Of a DNA stretch of 64,000 nt, positions 7,800-15,121 are shown one piece after another. This DNA comes from Rhodanobacter sp. (GTDB taxonomy: Bacteria > Pseudomonadota > Gammaproteobacteria > Xanthomonadales > Rhodanobacteraceae). The stretch lies in assembly GCA_040371205.1 (NCBI GenBank), contig AP031382.1, forward strand, positions 558,001 to 622,000, in the 5' to 3' direction. Each line of letters begins with the position of its first letter. Positions within the stretch are counted from its first letter, which is position 1. The translations under genes were made by a program, and so were the position numbers. The notes under the pieces were generated by a model. The model worked only from the letters and a program-made list of their open reading frames with translations, ran no database searches and had not been told where the DNA came from.

Positions 7800-8388
7800 T
7801 GAGTGTCCTCGGCTTGTGAGAGTTGCACCTTCAAGATTACAGCGGTTAACAGCGTAGCGTCTCCCTACGGGCCGCGTGTCTGGGGGCTGCGCCCGCGCAC
7901 TTCGTTGCGCCCCTTCCGGGCCTGACCCGCTGACGCCTCCGCCATCGCACACGATGGCTGCGCGCTCCGCTTGCCCGGGGCGCATCCGGGGAAACCGGCC
8001 CGCGCGGGCCACCCGATGGACAACACCGCCGCCAAGGGCTCATGCAGACACGATGACTTGTACCAGCGGCAAAGAGGACGCCACCCCATGCCATCCGGGA
8101 AGGCTGCACCGCGTCCAGTCCGCATCTCACCTCTGGCAATCACGCACAGGCACCGCAGCACGCGGCAGGAAGCGGGCAATGCGTACTCTTGCTCACCGTC
8201 TCCGGCTGGGGCGGTTGCTTTATCGAGTCAGGTTTGCGCGCCCCGTCCCTGCGCAACCCACGAGGGGTGCTCCACGGTGTTCCGCCCTCCGTTGCTCACT
8301 GGCGTTCGCCCCTCCGGTGCTGCAGGTCCTTGATGGGCGCGCTGCCCAGGGCTCGCGCAACCGCGCTATCCCAACCGGAGACAAGATC
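7800..8388. other. 589-bp gene-free region
   Basis: No credible coding frame. Open frames on either strand are arginine/proline-rich with no ribosome sites. The left edge must hold the promoter of the H-NS-like gene, and the right edge the leader of the 8389 gene. Its last part shares the block CCGG-TGCTGCAG-TCCTT with the leader of the RadC-like gene near 6820. Confidence 0.5.
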
Positions 8389-8610
8389 ATGAGCAAGACC
8401 AAGCCCGCCCCTAAGACTGCCGCTGATCGCTACGACGCCTACACCGTGCGCGAATACCAGAGCGCAGGTGAGACGAAGAAGGACTGGACGAAGATCGGCG
8501 CAGCGTTCCCGAACAGCGATGGCAAGGGCTTCCGAGTCGTCCTCTCCGCGCTGCCGCTTGATGGCGTCATCGTCGTCCGTCTGCACGAACCCAAGCCGGC
8601 AGCGGAGTAA
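8389..8610 (+). CDS. Hypothetical protein, 73 residues
   Basis: A small soluble protein ending in VVRLHEPKP, with a compact predicted beta core (KIGAAFPN, FRVVLSALPLDGVIVV). CGGAGA precedes the ATG. It resembles short conserved proteins often found in the accessory region of integrative elements, but no specific function can be assigned. It stands alone between two long gene-free stretches and is followed by a strong terminator. Confidence 0.75.
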   Translation: MSKTKPAPKTAADRYDAYTVREYQSAGETKKDWTKIGAAFPNSDGKGFRVVLSALPLDGVIVVRLHEPKPAAE

Positions 8611-8627
8611 TCCGCCCATCGGGTGAG

Positions 8628-8650
8628 CCGGCCCCCACGGGCCGGTTTCC
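8628..8650 (+). terminator. Rho-independent terminator
   Basis: CCGGCCC (8628-8634) pairs with GGGCCGG (8639-8645) around CCAC, followed by TTTCCCTTTG. It ends the transcript of the 8389 gene. Confidence 0.8.
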
Positions 8651-9104
8651 CTTTGTGCGCGAGGTGTGCGCCAAGGGCGCACGAGTACCAGGGAGCCAGA
8701 GCGGGAACATATGTGCACGATGCCCAATGGGGCACCGTGGGGACAGCCGGATGGACAACTTGATGGATCAGCCTTGGCTGCCCCACAAGATTGCCCACGC
8801 GCCTGACCCCCACTTCGCACACACAGAGCAAGGGCACCGCTGCAACCGCGCCTGGGTGCGAGGGGCACCCGGCTTCCAACAGCATGAGCGAAGAAGATGC
8901 GGGAGCCAGAGCAGACCTCACGCTCGGCTTCTTCGGTCAAGGGCCGATCACCGCCCGTGTCCTCGCCTGCGGCTGCGGGCCGCGCCAGCGGTGCTCTTCC
9001 TCCCTTGACCGCGCCTCTCTCCGGTCAGGGCTGCCGCCAGCAGGCAGCAGTTTCCGACTGCTGCCTGTTCCAGGCCAGCACCCACAACAGAGAGGAGCGA
9101 GATC
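8651..9104 (+). other. Gene-free leader with hairpins upstream of the DUF6573 gene
   Basis: No convincing gene in 450 bp. Close to its right end it holds a perfect 11-bp hairpin (CAGGCAGCAGT, TTCCG, ACTGCTGCCTG; 9041-9067), preceded by a weaker TTGACCG/CGGTCA inverted repeat (about 9005-9027). These sit 40-100 bases upstream of the ATG at 9105 and would be in the transcript if the promoter is further left, so post-transcriptional control is possible. Confidence 0.45.
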
Positions 9105-9560
9105 ATGAGCAACACCGACACCAACACCCCCTGCGGTTTCGACGGCTGGGAAATCATCAACGCTTACACCCGCGCCGAGGCACTGGCCGATGGTGTGCTG
9201 GTCGACGCAGGCAAGACCGCCCGCGAGGCTGGTTGGAAGGTACCCGTGGCCCTGACCGCTGCCGTGTGGTCCGATTGCGTGGAGTGGTCGGAGGAAGACA
9301 CTGCTCGGAAAAATGTGGGGCAGGATGAAGACGGCCGCTTGTGGGATGTGGTGTGGATGGCCGGAGTGGCGGCACGGGCGCACATCGCTCGCTGCATAAA
9401 GGACCCCGGTGCTGACCCGAGCCGATGCCGGATGCAGGTCTACCGCATCCCGCGCGGCGGCCATGCTTGCGACCCCGAACTGGTCGAGCTCAAGATCATT
9501 ATTGATGGCGGCGACGACGGCGAACCGGTTGCCACCATTCTTGAGCCGAACGAGGATTGA
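9105..9560 (+). CDS. DUF6573-like protein
   Basis: 151 residues matching the DUF6573 pattern: IINAYTRAEALADGVLVD at residues 18-35, then a WKVPVALTAAVW segment, and a following WDVVWMAGVAARA helix. This family is widespread on integrative and conjugative elements and has no known function. GAGAGGAG precedes the ATG. It is followed four bases later by a DUF6900-like gene, a pairing often seen on such elements. Confidence 0.85.
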   Translation: MSNTDTNTPCGFDGWEIINAYTRAEALADGVLVDAGKTAREAGWKVPVALTAAVWSDCVEWSEEDTARKNVGQDEDGRLWDVVWMAGVAARAHIARCIKDPGADPSRCRMQVYRIPRGGHACDPELVELKIIIDGGDDGEPVATILEPNED

Positions 9561-9563
9561 CTG

Positions 9564-9764
9564 ATGGCGACGAGTGAGCGCGAAGAAGCGGTTGTACTGC
9601 AGGTGGCCCGGCTCCACCTGCACCTGACCGATCTAACCACCCGAGGCGTCGACAGCTTGGACCTCCACGAGTTTTCAGTGGAGTCACTCAAGCGGGCGCT
9701 GACTGCCGCCTTTGCCGGTGGCTATGCCGTCGCCCACGACGAGCTGAGGAACCGTCCGGCGTAG
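9564..9764 (+). CDS. DUF6900-like small protein
   Basis: 66 residues whose core VARLHLHLTDLTTRGVDSLDLHEFSVESLKRALTAAF-type pattern fits DUF6900 (helix, Thr/Arg-Asp-Ser-Leu-Asp-hydrophobic-His turn, second helix). The function of this family is unknown. It is the second gene of a two-gene unit with DUF6573 and is followed by a perfect 12-bp hairpin. Confidence 0.75.
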   Translation: MATSEREEAVVLQVARLHLHLTDLTTRGVDSLDLHEFSVESLKRALTAAFAGGYAVAHDELRNRPA

Positions 9765-9778
9765 CTGAACGTTCGCTA

Positions 9779-9819
9779 GGGGACATCGCCACGCGTCCCC
9801 ACATAGGGGCGATGTCCCC
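9779..9819 (+). terminator. Perfect 12-bp inverted repeat
   Basis: GGGGACATCGCC (9779-9790) pairs with GGCGATGTCCCC (9808-9819) around a 17-base loop that contains further GTCCCC/GGGG words. No T-run follows. It shares the GGGGACAT core with the hairpin at 432-463. Confidence 0.55.
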
Positions 9820-9871
9820 GAGATGGTTCCAGGTGCCGGCAATGTCGCCGGTTTACTGAAGGAAATCCGCC

Positions 9872-10234
9872 ATGAACTACGACAGCAGTTTTGAAAGCAA
9901 CGTCCCTCAGGAGATCCGCACCAACTCGGTCAGATTCGTTTGCCGTGATCATCAACTCTTTGCTCGTTTCGAGAATTTGCGCGTCGAGTTGATGAATGCT
10001 CGGAAGCAAGACTCGGCAAATGAACCAGATGAAGACATGGACCCCGCCATCGACTTTCTGCTGCCCTTTCTTTTGGCGCTTGAAGATGCATTCAAGTGTG
10101 GAGAAAAAGCAGCGGCATTTGAACGTTGGCTTGTAGATCAGGACGAGATCCGGAAGTCTAGGAAGACCGGGAAGACCGGGACGAATAGCAGAAAGAGAGA
10201 GGCCAGCACATCAGCGTCGGCCTCTGCTTTGTGA
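9872..10234 (+). CDS. Hypothetical protein, 120 residues
   Basis: An acidic helical protein with a basic, Ser/Ala-rich tail (RKSRKTGKTG, then SASASA). AAGGAAA lies upstream of the ATG. No recognised domain. It converges with the HNH-like gene; the two stops are about ten bases apart with no clear terminator between them. Codon use is normal for the element. Confidence 0.65.
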   Translation: MNYDSSFESNVPQEIRTNSVRFVCRDHQLFARFENLRVELMNARKQDSANEPDEDMDPAIDFLLPFLLALEDAFKCGEKAAAFERWLVDQDEIRKSRKTGKTGTNSRKREASTSASASAL

Positions 10235-10243
10235 CAAGTCTTC

Positions 10244-11215
10244 TTAGGCGCTCACCGCCCAGTTGCCATCTGCGCCCTTCGATACCTTTCCTGCCTTCCA
10301 TTCCTTCGAGTACCGCTTCCATCCGGTCGGCTTCGCATAGTCCCTCCGAACGAGGTCGCCCACGTTAGGTGAGACGAACACCCACGATGCCTGTGCGGGA
10401 TCCTCGACCGGCGGCAGGAAGTCCGCCGCTGGTCGCAGATCGGAACGGCGCACCCAGGCGTTGACGGAAACGAGTTCCCAGATCGCGGCGAGGCAGTCGC
10501 GGGGCCGGGCGAAGTAGAACGCGGCCTGCCGGTTCCCCGGCGCGGCGTCGGGCACATCCACGGCTTTCCCGTGGTTGGCCCAGACGATGGCCGTGAACTC
10601 CGATGGGGGACGCGTCCGGTTTTTCACGCCGATGAAGCAGCCGCCTTCGCTCATCGAGGCCTGCACCGCAAAACGCGGCTGCGACCAGCGGGCGGCCAGC
10701 AACTTCTCGACCTGAAGTTTCGTCCAGACCGTGCCGGGTTCGGGGGCCAGATGATTGAAGGTCTCCGTCATCCCGATGCGGTCGCGCATGGCCCTCAACC
10801 GCTTCCGAGTTTTGCGATCCGCTGCCTGACCCCAAGCCAGCCAGTCCCTGTTGCCTAGGGTGGCCTTGCACGCACCGCACGAGAGCACCACCGCATCGTG
10901 CAGATGCGGCCCACCGATGGCGAGTGGGACAAGAGGCACCACCGTTGGTTGCACATCGCGCTCGCCAGGGTTTCCGTCCAGCGGAAGCGGACGACCACAA
11001 AAGACACAGCCGCCGCCCCACTCACCATGCGCGACTTTCACCCACCAATCAGGCGGGGTCGGCTCGCGCGAAGTCATCCTGAGGATGCGCGCGAATTCAG
11101 CGAGCGCAGCCGGTTGCATTTGAATTACTTCGGGAACAGGAGCGGGGTTGAGCACGAATCCCAGCGCGGGAGATGGAGCCGAAGGCGTAGTAGAGGCGAT
11201 GGGGCGGGTAGGCAT
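10244..11215 (-). CDS. Protein with degenerate HNH-like zinc fold, 323 residues
   Basis: Residues about 68-125 have the layout of an HNH domain: CVFCG, then VPLAIGGPHLHDAVVLSCGACKATLG-type spacing with a second CxxC pair. The first catalytic His-containing motif of true HNH nucleases (usually DHxxP) is replaced, so nuclease activity is doubtful. The C-terminal 150 residues are basic with several Trp and match nothing known to me. Upstream lies a 600-bp gene-free region. It may be a DNA-binding relative of HNH nucleases rather than an enzyme. Confidence 0.6.
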   Translation of the reverse strand: MPTRPIASTTPSAPSPALGFVLNPAPVPEVIQMQPAALAEFARILRMTSREPTPPDWWVKVAHGEWGGGCVFCGRPLPLDGNPGERDVQPTVVPLVPLAIGGPHLHDAVVLSCGACKATLGNRDWLAWGQAADRKTRKRLRAMRDRIGMTETFNHLAPEPGTVWTKLQVEKLLAARWSQPRFAVQASMSEGGCFIGVKNRTRPPSEFTAIVWANHGKAVDVPDAAPGNRQAAFYFARPRDCLAAIWELVSVNAWVRRSDLRPAADFLPPVEDPAQASWVFVSPNVGDLVRRDYAKPTGWKRYSKEWKAGKVSKGADGNWAVSA

Positions 11216-11786
11216 GGGAAGTCATCCGAGGAAGTCAGCGGGCATGACTCCAACCTAAGCAGAAGCCAATGGTTCGCAAGCAAGCCGGGGATGCACAAGT
11301 CATTGAGTGAGGCGCACGGCACTTCGAACCGCGCCATCCAGCACCCCACGAACCCTCCTCTCGGTACAGCCCTGGCGGGCTGTACCTTCAAGACGAGAGT
11401 GAGCCGTGGAGTGCTTTGGGATGGCGCAAAGCCCGAAGTGTCCGGTTGCGATAGTGCAAGTGAAGGGGCGTCGATGGAGCGGACGCGGCAAGCAAAGCGA
11501 GAGCAGGGCGTCCCTAGGCTGCCTTCCCCAGATCAACATCGATGACCTCGCCCTGATGGGGGTTTCGGATCGATGGAACGTTGTTCGGTATCAGGAAGAT
11601 AGCTCTAGGGACTAATACACCCTTCGTACCAAGGTGTCTGACAACCAACCCGCCCGAACAGCGCGAAACCCCCAAAAAATGGTGTTTGCAGCGTCAGACA
11701 AAGACGGATGACAAATCCGTCTTCCTATGCCAAGCAAACCCGCGCCACACAAGGCGCCGCGGTGTCAGACACGCGTTTTCATCCGG
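11216..11786. other. Gene-free region with terminator-like hairpins
   Basis: No supported gene; open frames are arginine-rich and lack ribosome sites. It holds an inverted repeat GTACAGCCC-TGGC-GGGCTGTAC (about 11364-11385), a hairpin AGACGGAT-GACAA-ATCCGTCT (about 11704-11723), and three TGTCAGAC/TGTCTGAC words near 11635, 11692 and 11763. It separates two divergent transcription units and should contain the promoters of both. Confidence 0.4.
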
Positions 11787-11820
11787 GGGGCTTGCGAGCC
11801 GTGCGCGATTCATTTCAGTG
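11787..11820 (+). promoter_or_regulatory. Operon-head motif, copy 5
   Basis: GGGGCTTGCGAGCCGTGCGC followed by GATTCATTTCAGTG, 5 bases before the ATG at 11826. It is the same sequence as the copy upstream of the YadA-like gene (34846-34879, minus strand) with one or two changes. Orientation relative to the downstream gene is the same in all five copies. GCTTGCGAGC is an imperfect palindrome, as in an operator. Confidence 0.75.
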
Positions 11821-11825
11821 ATGAC

Positions 11826-12200
11826 ATGGATCGCATCAATTTCCGCCTCTCACCCACTCTCGCCCGCGCCCTCGAAGCACGCGCCGAACGCGATTGCTTG
11901 CCTGATGGCAAACCCCAGCCGGTGTCCAAGATCGTCCGCGATGCCGTGCAGATTCACTTGGACCGTCTCGCCATCGCCGATGTCTACGGCGACCGTATGG
12001 CCGCTGTGGTTGATCAGCAGCTCCAGCGCCTTCAAGCCCTCACTGATGAGAACGCGCGGCTCCAGCTGCTCGTGCATGACCTGCTCGCCCGCATCGAGGG
12101 CGGCATGGAAGAACCCCAGCCCGAACCGCGCGCGCCTGATCCGCGCGAAGAACGGCTGCTCGAAAACCTGATCCCGAATCGCAAAGGAGCCCGCTCATGA
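11826..12200 (+). CDS. Ribbon-helix-helix-like protein with coiled coil, 124 residues
   Basis: The start at 11826 gives a protein beginning MDRINFRLSPTLARALEARA, a typical short beta-strand followed by a helix as in ribbon-helix-helix proteins. A second helix (VSKIVRDAVQIHLDRL) completes the fold, and a coiled coil follows (about 55-95). Proteins like this act as plasmid transcription regulators or relaxosome accessory factors. It heads a tight operon (11826-14718) and lies right after an operon-head motif, so it could be the regulator of that motif; this is not shown. It overlaps the next gene by four bases. Confidence 0.65.
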   Translation: MDRINFRLSPTLARALEARAERDCLPDGKPQPVSKIVRDAVQIHLDRLAIADVYGDRMAAVVDQQLQRLQALTDENARLQLLVHDLLARIEGGMEEPQPEPRAPDPREERLLENLIPNRKGARS

Positions 12201-12526
12201 AGCCCACTCGCAGCCTCTCCCTCATTGCTGCCGGATACACCGGCGTTCTCACCTGTTTCGCCATTGCGCCCAGCTTGGGATGGATGCGGATCGATGGCTT
12301 GTTCAACTTTGCGCTCGGCGGTCTGGCGGTCGGCATGGCCGCAACGCTCGCTGCTCTCGGGGATCGTGTCCGCGTCAATCGTCGCCTGCTGCGCATGACC
12401 GCGCCCCTGGCGGAACGGGTGCGAAAGGACTTCGAACCCGTGAGTCGCCCCACCCAATCTGCCGACGAAATCGCCGGTGGGATCCGCCCCATCGCCCAGG
12501 GCATCCGCGACGCCATCGCGGATTGA
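12197..12526 (+). CDS. Small inner-membrane protein, 109 residues
   Basis: Two hydrophobic segments (about residues 8-28 and 36-56) followed by a cytoplasmic charged region with RVRVNRRLLRM. The ATGA overlap couples it to the RHH-like gene. No recognised family. Its place in an operon of small envelope proteins suggests a structural part of the transfer apparatus or its entry-exclusion function. Confidence 0.7.
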   Translation: MKPTRSLSLIAAGYTGVLTCFAIAPSLGWMRIDGLFNFALGGLAVGMAATLAALGDRVRVNRRLLRMTAPLAERVRKDFEPVSRPTQSADEIAGGIRPIAQGIRDAIAD

Positions 12527-12542
12527 GGAGAGGAGACCCGCC

Positions 12543-12824
12543 ATGTGTAAGCAAGAGAAAACCTGCAACGCTACAGGCAAGCACCGCTACTGCACGGCAT
12601 CGGAAGCGCACTCCGCCGTTGTGGCATTGAAGCGTCGCGGCCACTCTCAACGCCCCTACCGTTGTGAACATTGCCACGGCTGGCACACAACGCACTACAT
12701 GCAAGAACTCCGGTTCGCGCCCAAGCGCCGGAGTCGCTTCCGCACCCACGTGTCCGAACCGAATGATGTCCAGTTCGGGCGGATGGCTGTGCGCATGACT
12801 TCGCTTGTGGAGCTGTCGCCATGA
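12543..12824 (+). CDS. Small zinc-ribbon-like protein, 93 residues
   Basis: Carries C-x-x-C followed by His pairs (YRCEHCHGWHTTH, about residues 40-52) and two further Cys at the N-terminus, consistent with a metal-binding knuckle. Such short CxxCxxWHxTH proteins are frequent on phages and mobile elements. Basic overall, so nucleic acid binding is plausible. GAGGAGAGGAG precedes the ATG at 12543. Its stop overlaps the next start. Confidence 0.65.
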   Translation: MCKQEKTCNATGKHRYCTASEAHSAVVALKRRGHSQRPYRCEHCHGWHTTHYMQELRFAPKRRSRFRTHVSEPNDVQFGRMAVRMTSLVELSP

Positions 12825-13135
12825 ATACCTCTCGCTTCCCCACCATCGGCTGGCTCGCCATTGCCCTAGGCGCGCTGCTGTTCTTCGTCCTCGCCGGGCT
12901 CCTCTTTCTCAACGTGACGCCGGTGCATTTTTTGCCGGCATGGTGGTGGGCGGTACTGCTGCTTTCTCTCCTGGTTGCCCTGGCCGCATGGGCGGATCAG
13001 TCGCATCCCCACTCACCCCCTCCTCATCAGCCCGCGGTCGAGCAACGTCTTCCGCTGCCCATCGCCCAAGTCATCGACATCGATCAGGCCAGGTCGATGA
13101 GAGACGCGCGCCGGGCTTGCGCTCGCGTGCACTGA
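12821..13135 (+). CDS. Small inner-membrane protein, 104 residues
   Basis: Two transmembrane segments (about residues 10-30 and 40-60) joined by a short loop, then a Pro/His-rich linker and a basic end. ATGA overlap with the preceding gene. No family recognised. Confidence 0.7.
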   Translation: MNTSRFPTIGWLAIALGALLFFVLAGLLFLNVTPVHFLPAWWWAVLLLSLLVALAAWADQSHPHSPPPHQPAVEQRLPLPIAQVIDIDQARSMRDARRACARVH

Positions 13136-13186
13136 ATCGACCGGTCAGCAACACCCCCTCTCCCTCCACATCAAGGAACCATCACC

Positions 13187-13846
13187 ATGAAGATCCACCC
13201 TCCCATTCGGGCCGCCCTGGCCCTCACCATCACCGCCGCCCTGGCCGTGACCAGCGGCTGCGCCACGATCGACAACGCCACCCAGTCCATGGGTCATGCC
13301 GTCGGGATCAAGAACGACAACGCCGCGGCAGGCGTGACCGGCGGAGCTCTGGGCTGTGGCGTGGGCGCCCTGGCGAGTCATTTCCTGGGTAAGTCCGCCC
13401 TGGCCGGTTGTGCCCTGGGCGGTGCGGCCGGGGCACTCAGCGCTATCCAGATTCATCGCCATCAGGTCGACGAGGCCCGGAAGCTGGCCGCAGAAGCGGA
13501 AGCCGCGGGGGCCAAGGCCACGGTGAACACAAAGACGGTCGACGTCGCTGACAACGATGGCCAGAAGAAGCCCGAGCCCGTGTTGAGCAGCTTGGACATC
13601 GCGCTGCAGCCGGCCGATGTCGCGTCGCACGGCACCAACACGGCTGGGCTCCTGGTGAAGGCGGCGCACTTGGCTGACGCCAGCGCCGACCCCGTCACCA
13701 TCACCTTGGAGGGCCCGAAGGTCGAACGCGATTGGATGCGGAGCCAGGTGCAAGCCGCGTTGAAGGCAGGTACCAAGACCACCGTGCGCGTCGTGCCAGC
13801 ACAGGAACCGCAACTCATCTTGGCCCCTGTGCCGGACGTGGGGTGA
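13187..13846 (+). CDS. Lipoprotein with glycine-zipper region, 219 residues
   Basis: Signal peptide ending in the lipobox VTSGC (Cys at about residue 25), so the mature protein is lipid-anchored. Residues 45-95 form a glycine-rich hydrophobic stretch of the glycine-zipper type found in outer-membrane lipoproteins. The C-terminal part (about 135-210) resembles an OmpA/ClpV-like alpha-beta fragment, without a clear family match. It is likely an envelope component of the transfer operon. AAGGAACC precedes the ATG. Confidence 0.75.
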   Translation: MKIHPPIRAALALTITAALAVTSGCATIDNATQSMGHAVGIKNDNAAAGVTGGALGCGVGALASHFLGKSALAGCALGGAAGALSAIQIHRHQVDEARKLAAEAEAAGAKATVNTKTVDVADNDGQKKPEPVLSSLDIALQPADVASHGTNTAGLLVKAAHLADASADPVTITLEGPKVERDWMRSQVQAALKAGTKTTVRVVPAQEPQLILAPVPDVG

Positions 13847-13849
13847 GCC

Positions 13850-14020
13850 GTGGAACTGATGACCGACGCCACTCGCGCGCGGATCCATGAGGACATTGCC
13901 CGGCACTTCGCCGGGCTTGCCCTGGTTCGCGCGTATTTCGCCGAGCATCCGGACGCCACGCTTGAAGAAGCGCATGCGGCCGTGGTGCGTCAGGCCCAAG
14001 AACAGGAGAAGCAAGCATGA
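13850..14020 (+). CDS. Very small helical protein, 56 residues
   Basis: A short frame starting at GTG 13850 (or ATG 13859, which would give 53 residues) and ending at TGA 14018-14020, overlapping the next ATG by four bases. The start falls three bases after the lipoprotein stop. The product is an amphipathic helical peptide rich in Ala, His and Glu. The tight stop-start spacing on both sides supports real translation. Function unknown. Confidence 0.6.
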   Translation: MELMTDATRARIHEDIARHFAGLALVRAYFAEHPDATLEEAHAAVVRQAQEQEKQA

Positions 14021-14718
14021 GTACCGATTGGAGCAATGCCTTCGGCGGGGGCGGGAGCAAAGAAGTACCCGCCCGTCGCCCTGAAGTCACCAGCCCTTCC
14101 CAAGGGCGGGAAGAGGTGGGGTTGCTGTCCGATGAAGCCGCGGCCGAATTGAGAGCCAAGGCATCGGAGGCTGGTAAGCGCCTCGCGGATGGCTTTGGTA
14201 TGGGGGCCGCCCGTACCGCCGACGTAGCCGGACGTCTGGGCGGGCAGGGGGCACATCACGCCCGCGCGTTCATCACTCGGCTGCGTCAGGAACGCGTGGG
14301 ACACAACGCCAAGGTGCTGTGCGGCGCGATCATCGGCCTGGCCCTCCTCGCCGTGGGTGGGATCGAGTGGCACGCCCACCGTTCCATCCCTGCGCCTCAG
14401 GTTGCCGAAGCCCCAACGCCCGCGAAACCTGCCACCGTGGCTGCGGAACCGCCGGTACCCGTGGCGGCTCCGCCCAAGGTGGCCGTGACGACGCCCACGC
14501 CGGCACCTGCGCCTGCAGCCCCCGAACCGGTGAAGGCGCCTGTTGTCCAGGCTGCCCAGAAACCGGCGATGCAACCGGTACGGGTCGTGAGTCACGCCGC
14601 CCCAGTGCGGAGTCCGAGCACAGCAGAGATCACCGCAAAGTGGGCGAAGGACGCCAGCGCGCAGATGGATGCATGGAACGCGGCCCGGAAAGCGGCGCCG
14701 AAGGAGGGTGGACACTGA
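14017..14718 (+). CDS. Single-pass membrane protein with Pro-rich periplasmic arm, 233 residues
   Basis: A cytoplasmic domain of about 105 residues, one transmembrane helix (about residues 107-124), a long Pro/Ala/Val-rich stretch (125-195) and a short charged C-terminal part. This layout is like TonB or VirB10-type envelope-spanning proteins, but no family signature is present. Last gene of the 11826 operon; a VirB10-like bridging role is a guess from topology only. Confidence 0.7.
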   Translation: MSTDWSNAFGGGGSKEVPARRPEVTSPSQGREEVGLLSDEAAAELRAKASEAGKRLADGFGMGAARTADVAGRLGGQGAHHARAFITRLRQERVGHNAKVLCGAIIGLALLAVGGIEWHAHRSIPAPQVAEAPTPAKPATVAAEPPVPVAAPPKVAVTTPTPAPAPAAPEPVKAPVVQAAQKPAMQPVRVVSHAAPVRSPSTAEITAKWAKDASAQMDAWNAARKAAPKEGGH

Positions 14719-14741
14719 ACCTCCAGCACACAAGAACAGAC

Positions 14742-14775
14742 GAAGTTGGTCGGTCTTGCCGGCCTTCTTCGTTTC
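14742..14775 (+). terminator. Probable terminator of the envelope operon
   Basis: GAAG plus GGTCGG pair with CCGGCC plus CTTC around a short loop, followed by GTTTC. It lies 24 bases after the last stop of the operon. Confidence 0.5.
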
Positions 14776-14873
14776 AGGGTTCGTTAGAGAACTGCCAAGG
14801 ACGTTGCATTCTTACCGACATCCCCCATACCTTGGACAGCTCTTGGCAACCGCCCAATCAGGATGGCAAATCA

Positions 14874-15116
14874 ATGAACGGCAGCTTTAAAGATGATCTG
14901 GCGGAGTTCAACTACCAGGTGATTCTCGCCAGCGAGAAGTGCGGCTATAAGGAGAACAAAGTCTCTAAGACCCAGGGATTCATGGTGGCGTTGGCACTCG
15001 CTGATCGGAGATTCGCTGAAGGTGGTGAAAAAGCGACCGTCGATGAACTGCGCGCACCACTCGATAAAGATCAAATTGCAGCAATCAAACGTTTCAGAGA
15101 TGAGCGAGGCCTGTAA
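14874..15116 (+). CDS. Hypothetical protein, 80 residues
   Basis: A small soluble helical protein. AGGAT precedes the ATG. It converges on the relaxase gene with only a few bases between the stops. Codon use is less GC-rich than its neighbours. No recognised domain; a short antirestriction or regulatory role cannot be judged from sequence. Confidence 0.65.
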   Translation: MNGSFKDDLAEFNYQVILASEKCGYKENKVSKTQGFMVALALADRRFAEGGEKATVDELRAPLDKDQIAAIKRFRDERGL

Positions 15117-15121
15117 TCGCC

